Numbered from the stretch's first letter, positions 8,383 to 22,059 are shown. The stretch is DNA of 64,000 bases from Planctomycetaceae bacterium (GCA_002702655.1 PABB01000067.1:310001-374000), one strand, 5' to 3'. Notes: generated by a model not told the origin, from the letters alone. Numbers and translations: made by a program.

Positions 8383-9774
8383 TTATTCCAGTTCGTAACT
8401 CGCTCCCATCTCGGGGCACTCGACGTCCCAGTTGCGCTCGGTGCGGAGCGTCTCGGCCAGGGCGTCCATTCCTTCCGGCTCGCCGTGGGTCAGGAACGTG
8501 CGCACCGGCGGGTTGTCGTTCAGGTGGCTGGTCCACCGCAGCAGGCCGCTGCGGTCGGCGTGGCCGCTGAGGCCCGAAACCGTCTCCACCTCCGCCCGTA
8601 CGGTGATGTCTTGCCCGAACATCCGGATCGAGTCGGCCCCGTCTTGGATCAATCGACCGCGGGTGCCAACCGCCATGTAGCCGCCCAGCACGATGGTCGT
8701 GCGCGAGTCGGACAGCCGTTGCCGCAGGTGGTGCACGATCCGCCCGCCGGTCATCATGCCGCTGCTGGCGATGATGATTGCCGGGCCGCTGATGTGGTTC
8801 AGCGCCTTGGACTCGTCCGCCTTGCGCACCAAATGCACGTTCGGACCGGCCAGCACCGGGTGAGCGTCGTCGAGCTCGCCCTCGCTCAGGTCATGATCCT
8901 CGCGGAACTCGCGGTACACCTTGGTCGCGTTGACCGCCATCGGACTGTCGAGGTATATCGGCAGGTCGGGAATGCGGCCCTCGCTCTTGAGCACCTGCAG
9001 CAGATAAATGAGTTGCTGCGAGCGCCCCACCGCGAACGCGGCCATCAGCATGGCGCCGCCGCGCTTCACCGCGCGGTTGACCACGCCCTCCAGCGCGTCC
9101 ATGATCTGCACGTCGGGGTGATCGCGGTTGCCGTAGGTGCTTTCGCAGATCAAATAGTCGCACTCGGGCGGCGGCACGGGGTCGTGGTACAACGGGCCGT
9201 CGTAGCGGCCCACGTCGCCGGAGAACACGATCCGCAGCGGCTTGTTTCCCTCGCGGATTTCGACCTCAATGTGGTTCGAACCCAGCAGGTGCCCCGCGTC
9301 GTGGAACCGCGCGTGGATCGGCCCGGCAATCTGCACCCACTCGTCCCGGCGGCAGTTGCGCAGCAGCTTGACGGTTTGCTCCACGTCGCGGCCGTCGTAC
9401 AGCGGCAACGCCGGCTTGTGTTTCGAGTAGCCTTTCTTGTTGGCGTAGGCCGCGTCGTATTCCTGGCACTTGGCCGAGTCGAGCATGATGATCTCGGCCA
9501 GCTCGGCGGTGGCCGGCGTGCAGAACACTTTGTGCTTGTAGCCCTGCTTGACCACCCGCGGCAGGTAGCCGCAGTGGTCCAGGTGGGCGTGGGTCAGCAT
9601 GATCGCGTCGAGCGAACTCGCCCGAAACGGCGTCGGTTCCCAGTTGAGCTGCCGCAGGGCCTTGAGCCCCTGAAACATGCCGCAGTCGACCAGCACCCGG
9701 GCGTCGCCGGCTTCCAACAGATACTTCGAGCCGGTGACAGTGCGAGCGGCGCCGTGAAAAGTGATGCGAGCCAT
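8383..9774 (-). CDS. Beta-CASP metallo-beta-lactamase ribonuclease (CPSF/Ysh1-like)
   Basis: 463 aa. N-terminal MBL core with THAHLDHCGY (H62, H64, D66, H67). The later SGDVGRYDGP ligand loop is present, then a beta-CASP insert with SSGMMTGGRI, and a C-terminal RNA-specificity (RMMBL) domain with the SGHADRSGL motif. This is the architecture of bacterial KH-less CPSF73-like RNases. Family members cut or trim RNA endonucleolytically and/or 5' to 3'. Length and motif order match well, so the nuclease call is firm, while the in vivo RNA targets are unknown. Start ATG at 9774 begins MARITFHG, the standard N-terminus. Nearest neighbours are unrelated. Confidence 0.9.
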   Translation of the reverse strand: MARITFHGAARTVTGSKYLLEAGDARVLVDCGMFQGLKALRQLNWEPTPFRASSLDAIMLTHAHLDHCGYLPRVVKQGYKHKVFCTPATAELAEIIMLDSAKCQEYDAAYANKKGYSKHKPALPLYDGRDVEQTVKLLRNCRRDEWVQIAGPIHARFHDAGHLLGSNHIEVEIREGNKPLRIVFSGDVGRYDGPLYHDPVPPPECDYLICESTYGNRDHPDVQIMDALEGVVNRAVKRGGAMLMAAFAVGRSQQLIYLLQVLKSEGRIPDLPIYLDSPMAVNATKVYREFREDHDLSEGELDDAHPVLAGPNVHLVRKADESKALNHISGPAIIIASSGMMTGGRIVHHLRQRLSDSRTTIVLGGYMAVGTRGRLIQDGADSIRMFGQDITVRAEVETVSGLSGHADRSGLLRWTSHLNDNPPVRTFLTHGEPEGMDALAETLRTERNWDVECPEMGASYELE

Positions 9775-9962
9775 AGGAAGAGTTCAGCGGTGAGAGGTCG
9801 GAGGTCAGAGGGACCAGCATAGCGGACGGTTGCGCCGAGCCAAACAGCGGTCGAATGCGCCCGCGGACGATCCCCGACATTTGCGGGGCGATTTAGCCCC
9901 GCCGCTTGCGGCCGGCCGACGAAATCAACTCCGCCTCGGACTCGTCGCGGCGAATGGAGGCC

Positions 9963-10613
9963 CTACGGCTCGGTCGAACCGGTCGACGTGGATTCGCGAC
10001 CGTCAACCAATCGCTCGATCGTCGCCTGCAGATGCTCCGGCACCTCGTACACGTGCCACAGTCGCCGCCGGCCGCGGAAACCGAGTTCGACGGACTGACC
10101 GTTGTCGCTGTGAATGATCCTTGTGCGCTTCCACGGAACGATGTGGCCGTAGACCAAGACGCCTCTTTCACCGATGACGGCGTCTAGCAAACGGCGAGAC
10201 ATGCTCAGCAGGCCAACGCCCACAAACAGCGGCATGTAGACCAGCAGCGCCAACAATGGAAACCTAGGCCAGATCAGCCAGACTGCCAAATTCAGCATGG
10301 TGTAGACGACAGTCATCGTCGGGAGTCGACGGAGTAGATTCAGCGAGGCGAGCTGGAGATGCCCATGCAGCGGCCGGATCTTGCGACAATTCGACTTGTG
10401 CATCGCGATGATGCGACGTTTGCCGAAAAACGCGCCAAATGCTCCGCCACAGATTCCGCCGAAGAGGATCCCGCCGTCCAGTGAACGGCCCGCCGGCTGG
10501 CTGCGCCACGCGATTCCCAACGCCGCGAAATAGACGGCCGCGACCGTGGTGATCCACAGCAAGTCGCGCATGGAGTAGCGCGGCGTCGCGGCGGCTCTGC
10601 GGTGCGGGGGCAT
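9963..10613 (-). CDS. Small membrane protein with planctomycete-type YSMRDLLW motif
   Basis: 216 aa, unknown function. The N-terminus is basic (MPPHRRAAATPR), followed by YSMRDLLWITTVAAVYFA, the start of a membrane segment. A glycine-rich helix (GGILFGGICGGAFGAFFG) follows, then two more hydrophobic segments near 95-135. The C-terminal half is soluble and resembles a small regulatory or PH-like domain. The S-(M/L)-R-(D/T)LL signature also occurs in the 58346-60241 protein and is a recurrent planctomycete N-terminal theme. Start 10613 gives the basic leader; 10571 (MRDLL) is possible. The flanking frames read poorly, supporting this frame. Confidence 0.65.
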   Translation of the reverse strand: MPPHRRAAATPRYSMRDLLWITTVAAVYFAALGIAWRSQPAGRSLDGGILFGGICGGAFGAFFGKRRIIAMHKSNCRKIRPLHGHLQLASLNLLRRLPTMTVVYTMLNLAVWLIWPRFPLLALLVYMPLFVGVGLLSMSRRLLDAVIGERGVLVYGHIVPWKRTRIIHSDNGQSVELGFRGRRRLWHVYEVPEHLQATIERLVDGRESTSTGSTEP

Positions 10614-10707
10614 GCGTTCAGTGTAGCTGGACTGTTTGCGTGCCGGCGCCGCATTATGCGGGCATGCTTGCCGAGTCTTCTACCGATCCTCGCTCATGGC
10701 TCGAGGC

Positions 10708-12279
10708 TCACACCACCTGCTGCGGTAGGTTCAGCCCCGGGGCGGACAACGTCGTGAAGCCCATCAGGTATTCGTCGACGGCACGGGCGGCGCCGCGGCC
10801 TTCGTTGATGGCCCACACGACCAGGCTTTGTCCGCGGCGGCAGTCGCCGGCAGCGAACACCCCTTCGGTGCTGGTGGCGAACGGGCCGTGCTCGGCCTTG
10901 AAGGTCGTCCACCCGCGGCGCGGCTCGGTCGTTTCCAGGCCCAGCATTTCGCCGACGGCCAGTTCGGGACCGACGAACCCGGTGGCCAGCAGCACCAAGT
11001 CGGCGGGCCAGATCTTCTCGCTGCCTTCGACCTCGGTGAAAGGCGCGCCGCCGGTCGGCTTGCCCCACTCGACCTTGACCGTCTTCACGCCGGTGATCTT
11101 GCCGTTCTCGCCGACGAATTCCTTGGTGAGAATGCTGTACTTGCGGGGGTCTTCGCCCGTGCGGGCTTCGACCTCGGCGTGCGAGTAGTCGACGCGGTAG
11201 ATCCGCGGCCACTCGGGCCAGGGGTTGTTCTCGGCCCGCTCGGCCGGCGGTTTGTCGAGCAGCTCGAAGTTAACGATGCTCTTGGCCCCGTGCCGCAGGC
11301 TGGTGCCGATGCAGTCGGCGCCCGTGTCGCCGCCGCCGATGACCACCACGTTCTTGTCCTTGGCGGACAGGTAGGTTTTGTCGGCCAGTTGCGAGTCGAC
11401 CAGGCTCTTGGTGTTGCGGGTCAGGAAATCCATCGCAAAGTGGATGCCCTGCAGGTCGCGGCCCGGGGTGCGGCCGGTGGGGTCGAACGGCTTGGTCGCG
11501 CCGGTGGCCAGCAACACCGCGTCGAACTCGTCGACCAGATGCTGCGGATCGATGAACTTCACCTTGCAGCCGCGCTCTTGCATGATTTGCGTCATGTGCC
11601 CGGCGGGGAAATCCTCCTCGCGGCCCACGTGGGCGCAGGTGACGAACTTGACCCCCTCGGCCCGCATCTGATCGACGCGGCGCTCGACGACGTCCTTGCC
11701 GAGTTTCATCCAGGGAATGCCGTACATCAGCAGGCCGCCGATGCGGTCGGCCCGTTCGTAGACGGTCACGTCGTGTCCGGCGCGGCGCAGCTGCTGCGCG
11801 GCGGCGAGACCCGCGGGGCCGCTGCCGACGATGGCGACCTTTTTGCCGGTTTCGAACTCGGGGGGCTGCGGCTGGATCCAGCCCTCCTCCCAGCCGCGGT
11901 CGATGATCGCGTTTTCGATGTTCTTGATCGTGACCGGGGGATCGGTGATGCCCAGCACGCACGAGCCCTCGCACGGCGCCGGGCAGGCGCGGCCGGTGAA
12001 CTCGGGAAAGTTGTTGGTCTTATGCAGCCGGGCCAGCGCGTCGCGCCAGCGGCCCTGGTAGACCAAGTCGTTCCACTCGGGAATGAGATTGTCGATCGGG
12101 CAGCCGCTGTTGGACATGCAGAACGGCACCCCGCAATCCATGCACCGGGCGCCCTGCGTCATCAGGTGCTCGACGGGAGCATTGGTGAAGATTTCCAGGA
12201 AGTCGTTGGCGCGTTCCATGGGATCGCGATAAGGAACGACCTCGCGCGGGAACTCTTTAAATCCGGTGGGTTTGCCCAT
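10708..12279 (-). CDS. gltD: Glutamate synthase small subunit
   Basis: 523 aa, the NADPH-binding beta subunit of glutamate synthase. It passes electrons from NADPH through FAD and [4Fe-4S] clusters to GltB, which makes glutamate from 2-oxoglutarate and glutamine. Seen: N-terminal Cys-rich cluster region ([18 protein letters not shown]), FAD-binding [13 protein letters not shown](P)H-binding GGGDTGADC, and the C-terminal [17 protein letters not shown] motif. The start ATG at 12279 begins MGKPTGF, the expected N-terminus. It lies downstream of gltB but is separated from it by an inverted-repeat unit carrying the four-helix-bundle gene. That gives about 515 bases between gltB and gltD, so read-through or a separate promoter is needed. 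Confidence 0.94.
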   Translation of the reverse strand: MGKPTGFKEFPREVVPYRDPMERANDFLEIFTNAPVEHLMTQGARCMDCGVPFCMSNSGCPIDNLIPEWNDLVYQGRWRDALARLHKTNNFPEFTGRACPAPCEGSCVLGITDPPVTIKNIENAIIDRGWEEGWIQPQPPEFETGKKVAIVGSGPAGLAAAQQLRRAGHDVTVYERADRIGGLLMYGIPWMKLGKDVVERRVDQMRAEGVKFVTCAHVGREEDFPAGHMTQIMQERGCKVKFIDPQHLVDEFDAVLLATGATKPFDPTGRTPGRDLQGIHFAMDFLTRNTKSLVDSQLADKTYLSAKDKNVVVIGGGDTGADCIGTSLRHGAKSIVNFELLDKPPAERAENNPWPEWPRIYRVDYSHAEVEARTGEDPRKYSILTKEFVGENGKITGVKTVKVEWGKPTGGAPFTEVEGSEKIWPADLVLLATGFVGPELAVGEMLGLETTEPRRGWTTFKAEHGPFATSTEGVFAAGDCRRGQSLVVWAINEGRGAARAVDEYLMGFTTLSAPGLNLPQQVV

Positions 12280-12322
12280 GAAAGTGCTTTCCGTATTCGA
12301 TGACGTAGCTTTGTGTTTTAGC

Positions 12323-12783
12323 AATGACCAATGACCAAGTCCCAATGACCAAGGATGTCGCCTCGAGCTTCAGCTATTTGGGAGTCGCTTTGGTCTTTCG
12401 GTTAATGGCTCCAAAGATGCGGGTCAACTCGTTGGCTTCCTGCCAGAGCGTTCTCGCCATTTCTTTTTGATTCTCGGTGGCCGCGGCCAGCATGCGCAGC
12501 CAATACTGCGTTTCACGGGCCTCGCGACAACAAACGCTAATTCGATAACTGAATTCCTTTGGCGATCCGGCCTCGTCGGCCTCCGTATAGTTGGCGCCGA
12601 TACTTGTTCCTGAGCGGACAAGCTGTCGTATGAGCGGTCCAGTGACATCGTCTCGCGGCAACTTTCGATCAAATCCTACGATGGCTTCGCCAAACTCAGC
12701 GGTGCGATCCGCCAAGTCGAACTGCCGCCTGTTGTTGCTCGATTCTTCAGCCATTGGTCATTGAGACTTGGTCATTGGTCATT
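12323..12783. mobile_element. Candidate mobile unit: 31-bp inverted repeats around the four-helix-bundle gene
   Basis: The left end (12323-12353) and the reverse complement of the right end (12753-12783) agree at 29 of 31 positions; both read AATGACCAATGACCAAGTC then CAATGACCAA. Each arm itself holds short direct repeats of an AATGACC motif. Inside lies only the four-helix-bundle gene, whose start codon is in the right arm. The unit sits exactly between gltB and gltD, normally adjacent genes, which suggests insertion. Target duplications were not evident. Mobility is inferred; whether the ends are transposition ends or repeat-spread sites is unknown. Confidence 0.6.
12374..12754 (-). CDS. Four-helix-bundle protein (23S rRNA intervening-sequence protein / Avd-like)
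   Basis: 126 aa, matching the TIGR02436 four-helix-bundle family in length and pattern: DLADRTAEFGEAIVGFDRKL, then LIRQLVRSGTSIGANYTEA, SPKEFSYRISVCCREARET, and a final helix. Members occur in 23S rRNA intervening sequences and as Avd-like accessory proteins of diversity-generating retroelements; many are orphan genes. No reverse transcriptase or template repeat is nearby. Base composition is lower in GC than gltB/gltD on either side, consistent with transfer. The ATG is at 12754, inside the right inverted-repeat arm, so translation signals overlap the repeat. Function here is unknown. Confidence 0.85.
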   Translation of the reverse strand: MAEESSNNRRQFDLADRTAEFGEAIVGFDRKLPRDDVTGPLIRQLVRSGTSIGANYTEADEAGSPKEFSYRISVCCREARETQYWLRMLAAATENQKEMARTLWQEANELTRIFGAINRKTKATPK

Positions 12784-12794
12784 CGCGTAGCAGC

Positions 12795-17471
<4,677 letters not shown>

Positions 17472-17584
17472 CGCTCGATCCGTTCTGCTAACGCTTACTT
17501 GGCGTGATTTGTTTCGTGACTGATGTGCTTGGGGGTCGCGGCGGGGCCGTGCTGGCTCGCGCGACAGTGTTTTGTTGGGGCTCG

Positions 17585-18556
17585 CTAACGCGCTTTCCGT
17601 TTGCGCGGGTCGGGGTGAGTCAGGCCGAAATCCATGTCCAACACCCCGGGGCCGACAGCCACCTGTTCGTCGAAATCGGCGTCGGCCCGCAACTCGCTGA
17701 CAAAGCGGCTCGCCAGTTCGCTCAGCGGGCGGTCGCGACGATGCACAATCGACAACGGTCGCACCAGCGGGTCGCCCTCGATGGCGATCTTGACCAGATC
17801 GCCCGCGGCAATCTCGCGACGCACGCTGGGCTCGGGCAGGATGCTCACCCCCGAGCCGGCTTCGACGGCCCGCTTCATCGTTTCCACATTGTCGAATTCC
17901 AGCGCGACGGCCGCCTCGGCGCCAGCCTTGTCCAGGGCGGCGTCGATCGCAGCGCGAATCGGCAATCCCGATTCGAACGCCACAAACGCGTGCCTGGAAA
18001 GCGCGGCCAACGGCAACGATTCCTCCGCGGCGAACGGATGGCTGGGGTGTGCTACGATCGCCATCGGTTCGGTCCGCCAGGGGATGGCCGCCAGCGCGGC
18101 GTTCTCTTGCGGGAAGCTCATGATTCCCAGATCCGCGTCGCCGCGCTCCACCTGCTGCTGCACGCGTTGCGGGTGGAGGTACTCCAGCTGCACTTCGGCT
18201 CGCGGGTGGGCCGACGAGAACCGCTGCATGAACGCGCTCATGTGGTGCATGCCGACCGAGTAGATCGACGCCACGACCAGGGTGCGCGCTTCAACGTCGT
18301 GCAGCGTTTTGACTTCTTCCTTCAACTCGTAATAGCGCTTCACGAGCTGACGCACGCCGTCGTAGAACCACTGGCCTTCGGGCGTGACCTCGAACGGCCG
18401 CGTCGAGCGATCCAGCAACTGCACGCCCAGATGCTGTTCGAGCGTCTGCACGAGATGGCTGGCGTTGCCCTGCGAAATGCCGTTCTCCTCGGCCGCGCGG
18501 GAGAAGCTGCGGCGATCGACGACATCGCAGTAGATTTTCAGGGTGCGTATCTGCAT
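17585..18556 (-). CDS. LysR-family transcriptional regulator
   Basis: 323 aa. N-terminal winged helix-turn-helix with SFSRAAEENGISQGNASHLV (residues 17-36) and a LysR effector domain of about 230 residues. The C-terminus is basic (DPRKRKAR). It lies just upstream of gltB in the same direction with a 113-base gap, so it may be part of a lysR-gltB-gltD transcription unit and may respond to 2-oxoglutarate or glutamate, as GltC-like regulators do. This role is inferred from context only; a sulfur or aromatic role is possible. An ATGACGTCAT palindrome lies upstream at 18832-18841, but no link was shown. Confidence 0.88.
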   Translation of the reverse strand: MQIRTLKIYCDVVDRRSFSRAAEENGISQGNASHLVQTLEQHLGVQLLDRSTRPFEVTPEGQWFYDGVRQLVKRYYELKEEVKTLHDVEARTLVVASIYSVGMHHMSAFMQRFSSAHPRAEVQLEYLHPQRVQQQVERGDADLGIMSFPQENAALAAIPWRTEPMAIVAHPSHPFAAEESLPLAALSRHAFVAFESGLPIRAAIDAALDKAGAEAAVALEFDNVETMKRAVEAGSGVSILPEPSVRREIAAGDLVKIAIEGDPLVRPLSIVHRRDRPLSELASRFVSELRADADFDEQVAVGPGVLDMDFGLTHPDPRKRKAR

Positions 18557-19038
18557 AGGGCGGACCCCGCAGGCGGGGGCGATTGCCAGGGCGTTGGTTG
18601 TCGCGAACTCGCGGAGGCGGCGCCCCGTTCGGCGCGCAACCTCTTCGCAACGGTCCGGCTTGGCCGCTTCTGCGCGCGTGGTGCGCTCAGTGAGCAGACC
18701 CCCGACCCGCGCGGGCGGGGGCCCGTCGCGGCGTGTTGCCTGAGAAAGTTCGCGCCGGCCCGTCGCGGCACGGCGTTAGCGAGTCCTCGTGCGATTGCGT
18801 GCTGCCGGCGCGGGAGGCTGAGCGACCAGAGATGACGTCATGGCTCGCAAAAAGCTCCGCCGGGGCGAGCGGTCCGTGCTCAATCGACATTCCACATAGA
18901 GTGCGTCGGCAGCATTTAGAATCGCGATAATAGAATCGCAGGTCGCCCCCGAGGCGTCAAGCGGGGAGGTTCCGATGCGGAAAAACGAGATTGGAACGCG
19001 AAATTGTGGCGCCCGGTGCTTCTACGGTCAAAGGCCGG
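18557..19038. other. Gene-free stretch upstream of the LysR gene
   Basis: 482 bases with no convincing reading frame. It holds the perfect 10-base palindrome ATGACGTCAT at 18832-18841, a possible binding site, and is the only place for a promoter of the lysR-gltB run. No RNA gene was recognised. Confidence 0.5.
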
Positions 19039-19665
19039 CTAGCGCGGCGGCCGTCGCGGCTCGGTGGGCTCGCTTGGACTCTGCGGGTCTGCAGGATCGA
19101 ACTCGACTCGCGCGTAGATCTCCGCGAGCGACAACTTGCAGTCCAGCGCTGGCAGCTCCAAGACCGCGTCCGGTCCCGCCGCGTCGGTCAGCAGCCAGTG
19201 CTCGCCCGCCTGCCGCGCGAAGTGCTCGATGCGGGGCTCGTTTTGGGCGACCAGCACGTACTCTTTCAGCGAAGGGATCCGCCGAAAATGCCCCGACTTG
19301 CGGCCGCGGTCGTACCTTTCGGTCGAGTCGGACAGGACCTCGATCAGCACGGTGGGGTTGAGCAGCGTATCGGCGTGCTGATCATCGAACTCCGGCGGAT
19401 CGCAAACGACGACCACGTCCGGATAGGTGTAGAGCCCGGTGGCTTCGACTTTCACACGCATGTCGCTGGGATAAACCTCGCACGTGCGGTTCTTGAGTGC
19501 ACTGCGCAGTTCGGCACCGACATTGAGCGTGATCAGGTTGTGCTTGCGGCTCGCCCCCGCCATGGCGAACATCTCGCCAGCGTAAAACTCGCTTTTGAAA
19601 TCTGCCGCACGCTCGATGGCCAGGTATTCCGCTGGACTGAGGCGGCGAACGGGTTGCGTGGACAT
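19039..19665 (-). CDS. Uma2-family (DUF820) restriction-endonuclease-fold protein
   Basis: 208 aa. Matches the Uma2 pattern: YLAIERAADFKSEFYAGE near residue 15, a SRKHNLI strand, PDVVVVCD near 80, LIEVLSDST near 105 with the acidic/Lys residues of a PD-(D/E)xK fold, and RRIPSLKEYVLV. Uma2 proteins are numerous in cyanobacteria and planctomycetes and have a nuclease-like fold, but no proven function. The C-terminal tail is Pro/Glu-rich. Start 19665 (MSTQPVRRL) was preferred to the longer frame to 19713, which adds only Arg/Ala-rich sequence. It is a single gene, with no clear partner. Confidence 0.88.
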   Translation of the reverse strand: MSTQPVRRLSPAEYLAIERAADFKSEFYAGEMFAMAGASRKHNLITLNVGAELRSALKNRTCEVYPSDMRVKVEATGLYTYPDVVVVCDPPEFDDQHADTLLNPTVLIEVLSDSTERYDRGRKSGHFRRIPSLKEYVLVAQNEPRIEHFARQAGEHWLLTDAAGPDAVLELPALDCKLSLAEIYARVEFDPADPQSPSEPTEPRRPPR

Positions 19666-19764
19666 AGCGCGTCTCCAGGGGCGCCGGGCGGCCAGCCGCC
19701 GCGCGCGACGCACTCCAGTCTACCCGAAATCTAACCGTTCGGCGCAGCGACTTCCGGCGTGCCC

Positions 19765-20988
19765 CTACCGCCCAGGCAACTTGGTGAAATCGTACCCGTG
19801 CCCCCGATCGCGGAGCACTTCGGCGCTGACGATGATGTCGGGCGTGGGCGCGGCCGGGTCGTCGGGGTTGCGACGGCGGATTGCCGCGGCGTTGTCCATC
19901 CCCTCGATCACGCGGCCGAAGACCGTGTGCTTGCCGTCGAGATACGAGGTCGGCACGAAGGTGAGAAAGAACTGCGAACCGCCCGTGTCGCGGCCGGCGT
20001 GGGCCATGCTCAGGCTGCCGCGGAAATGCCGACGATAGCCGGGCTTGTAGCATTCGCACTTAATGCAATATCCGGGCCCCCCGCCGCCGGTGCCGGTGGG
20101 GTCTCCGCCCTGGGCCATGAACCCGGGCAGTACGCGATGAAACGGCACGCCGTTGTAGAAGCCGTCCTTCACGAGGGTAAGGAAGTTGGCCACCGCTTCG
20201 GGCGCCTCGTTCTCGAACAACTCAATAATAATGTCGCCCCGCGTGGTGGTCAGCTTCACCCGCGGCAGATCGTCGGCTTCGGCCTCAGCGGCGCGAATCT
20301 TGGACTCCTCGACCCAGAACCGCTTGAGCTTGGGCAGCGTTTCCTGGGCCTGCTCGGCGAGCGACAGCAATCGACGGTTGGCGCCCGAGTCGGCGCTCAT
20401 TACGCCGGCAGCCTCGGCCTTGGCGAAGTACTCCTCCGCGAGTTGAAACTCGTTGACGTTGTACGCGGCCACGGCGCCCCACAGATACAACTGGGGCCAC
20501 TGCTCGCCAGCGCCGGCGTCGAGCATCGAGGTGATGGGGGCGAGCGCCTTTTCGTACTGATCGCCGCCGTCGCCGGTGGTGGGGTCGCCCAGCACGTAGA
20601 ACTGCGAGATCGCCAGCAGCGTGCTATTGATCTCCGGATACGCGTCGGGGGCGGCGGCGTACACGGCCACGCCCGCTTCGACGATGTCGTCGATCGCCTT
20701 TTCAGCGTCGCGGCGTAGTTGCAGAAGCTGCTCGTTGACCTGCAGTTTCTCCGGGCCGGTCGCGTCGTCGCGTTGCTGCCGGACCTTGTTGATCTCGCCG
20801 ACCAGGGCCACGTACTTCTCGTACACGGCGTCGAACGCTTTCTTGGCGGCCTGCGCCTCGGGCGACTGCTCGGCGGCCGGCGCGGCTTCGGCCGCCTCGA
20901 CCGCTGCGTCGTCCTGCGCGTGCAAAGGCGCCGCGATCACCAGCGAGCACGACAGGGCCAATCCCCAAGACATTCCACGAAGCAACAT
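19765..20988 (-). CDS. Exported cyclophilin-type peptidyl-prolyl isomerase
   Basis: 407 aa. A signal peptide (residues 1-24, MLLRGMSWG then hydrophobic, ending LHAQD) is followed by an Ala/Glu-rich linker, a helical TPR-like domain of about 200 residues, and a C-terminal cyclophilin domain (from VKLTTTRGDIIIELFE) with FHRVLPGFMAQGGDP and the TYLDGKHTVFGRV-type motif (here SYLDGKHTVFGRVIEG). The isomerase would act outside the cytoplasm on proline bonds of secreted proteins. The AGAGG sequence a few bases before ATG 20988 supports this start; the open frame further upstream carries a dispersed repeat. Very likely functional. Confidence 0.88.
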   Translation of the reverse strand: MLLRGMSWGLALSCSLVIAAPLHAQDDAAVEAAEAAPAAEQSPEAQAAKKAFDAVYEKYVALVGEINKVRQQRDDATGPEKLQVNEQLLQLRRDAEKAIDDIVEAGVAVYAAAPDAYPEINSTLLAISQFYVLGDPTTGDGGDQYEKALAPITSMLDAGAGEQWPQLYLWGAVAAYNVNEFQLAEEYFAKAEAAGVMSADSGANRRLLSLAEQAQETLPKLKRFWVEESKIRAAEAEADDLPRVKLTTTRGDIIIELFENEAPEAVANFLTLVKDGFYNGVPFHRVLPGFMAQGGDPTGTGGGGPGYCIKCECYKPGYRRHFRGSLSMAHAGRDTGGSQFFLTFVPTSYLDGKHTVFGRVIEGMDNAAAIRRRNPDDPAAPTPDIIVSAEVLRDRGHGYDFTKLPGR

Positions 20989-21093
20989 CGAAAACCTCTT
21001 TGACAGGTCTGGTGAGAGCGCGTTAAAGCGGTCAGGATAGCACAGCGATCCAGCGGGCGTCACCACGTGACGAGAACTGCGAAGTCGGTGTCT

Positions 21094-21170
21094 GCGTGCC
21101 ACTGCTGGCGTGTCCGGCAGTGGGCGCCGTGTACCCGCTTCGCACTGCTGGCCAAGCCAGCAGTGGCACG
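21094..21170. repeat. Dispersed GTGCCACTGCTGG hairpin repeat, copy 2
   Basis: Begins GCGTGCCACTGCTGGCG and ends CCAGCAGTGGCACG; the two ends are inverse of each other and can form a stem. Lies between the cyclophilin gene start and rsmD. Same family as 5711-5786 and 33561-33680. Confidence 0.7.
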
Positions 21171-21241
21171 TTTGGCCTTCGCCGCGCCTGTTGCTAGCTA
21201 CGGATTTCCCCGCCTGGCGGTTCGATTCAGTGTGATCTTGG

Positions 21242-21976
21242 ATGCCCCGACCTCGCCCCCGCCGCCGCCAAGCCGACCCGCCCGAGGCGACCGATCTGCG
21301 GATCATCGGCGGGCGTTTGCGCGGCAGCAAGCTGCGCTACGAGCCGTACATGGACGGGGCTGACCCCGTCACCCGGCCCATGAAGCACCGGGTGCGCGAG
21401 GCGCTGTTCAATCTGGTCAGCACCGAGTGCGGCGGCCGGTACGCGATTGACCTGTTCGCGGGGACCGGGGCGCTGGGGCTGGAGGCGATCAGCCGGGGGG
21501 CCGTCGGCGCCACGCTCATCGAAAAGCACGTCCCCACGGCCCGCGTGGTGGAAGAGAATATCGCCGCACTGGGTCTGACCGAGCAGTGCGACCTGCGCGT
21601 GACCAGCGCCTTTCTGTGGGCCAAGCGGGACTTGGCGAAGGCGGAGGGCGGAGGGGGGAAGGCGGAAGGACACGTTGCTCAGTCGAGCGACGGCCTTGCC
21701 GCGGCGCCCCTTCCGCCTTCGGACCACCCCTGGCTGGTGTTCTGCAGTCCGCCGTATGCGTTTTTTGTCGACCGGCAGGACGAGATGCTGGACCTGATCG
21801 CCCGCGTCGTGGCCGTCGCGCCGCCGGAGAGCATCGTGCTGGTCGAAGCGGACGAGCGATTCGACTTCACCCTGCTCCCCGAGGGCGTCGCCGCGGATCG
21901 CCGGGGCGACGGCTGGCAGGTGCGCACCTACGCCCCCGCGGTCGTCGGGGTGCTGCGCACGCCGCTGCCGGAGTAG
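21242..21976 (+). CDS. rsmD: 16S rRNA (guanine(966)-N(2))-methyltransferase RsmD
   Basis: 244 aa. Seen: LRIIGGRLRG near residue 19, TRPMKHRVREALFN near 45, SAM-binding DLFAGTGALGLEAISRGA near 70, and the catalytic motif SPPY (family: (N/D)PP(Y/F)) near 170. RsmD methylates G966 of 16S rRNA. The usual family length is about 190 aa; the extra length comes from an N-terminal Arg/Pro-rich leader and from an in-frame insertion at residues about 132-160, encoded by repeat DNA (21637-21722). The insertion sits between motifs I and IV, in a loop, so activity may be retained. ATG 21242 is the first start after the non-coding stretch. Divergent from the cyclophilin gene. Confidence 0.88.
   Translation: MPRPRPRRRQADPPEATDLRIIGGRLRGSKLRYEPYMDGADPVTRPMKHRVREALFNLVSTECGGRYAIDLFAGTGALGLEAISRGAVGATLIEKHVPTARVVEENIAALGLTEQCDLRVTSAFLWAKRDLAKAEGGGGKAEGHVAQSSDGLAAAPLPPSDHPWLVFCSPPYAFFVDRQDEMLDLIARVVAVAPPESIVLVEADERFDFTLLPEGVAADRRGDGWQVRTYAPAVVGVLRTPLPE
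21637..21722. repeat. Repeat insertion inside rsmD (GGCGGAAGG inverted arms)
   Basis: The left arm is an 18+ base purine-rich run of GAAGGCGGAGGGCGGAGG type with further GGAAGGCGGAAGG to 21669. The right arm CCCCTTCCGCCTTCGG (21707-21722) is the inverse of part of the left arm. The stretch keeps the frame and adds about 28 residues (AKAEGGGGKAEG then a short spacer) absent from the family. It looks like a dispersed palindromic element that entered the gene in frame. Confidence 0.6.
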
Positions 21977-22059
21977 CCGATTCGCTCGCAGCGAATTTGC
22001 TATGCTGATGCCGCCGCTCGGTGGTGACTTGTCGGAATCTGTTCGCAGGGAGAAAGAAG

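Noticed and set aside
12374-12754. A diversity-generating retroelement around the four-helix-bundle gene
   Set aside because: No reverse transcriptase, template or variable repeat was seen, only the Avd-like protein family similarity.
21242-21976. rsmD as a pseudogene because of its extra segment
   Set aside because: The extra segment keeps the frame and all motifs are intact, so the gene is kept as functional.
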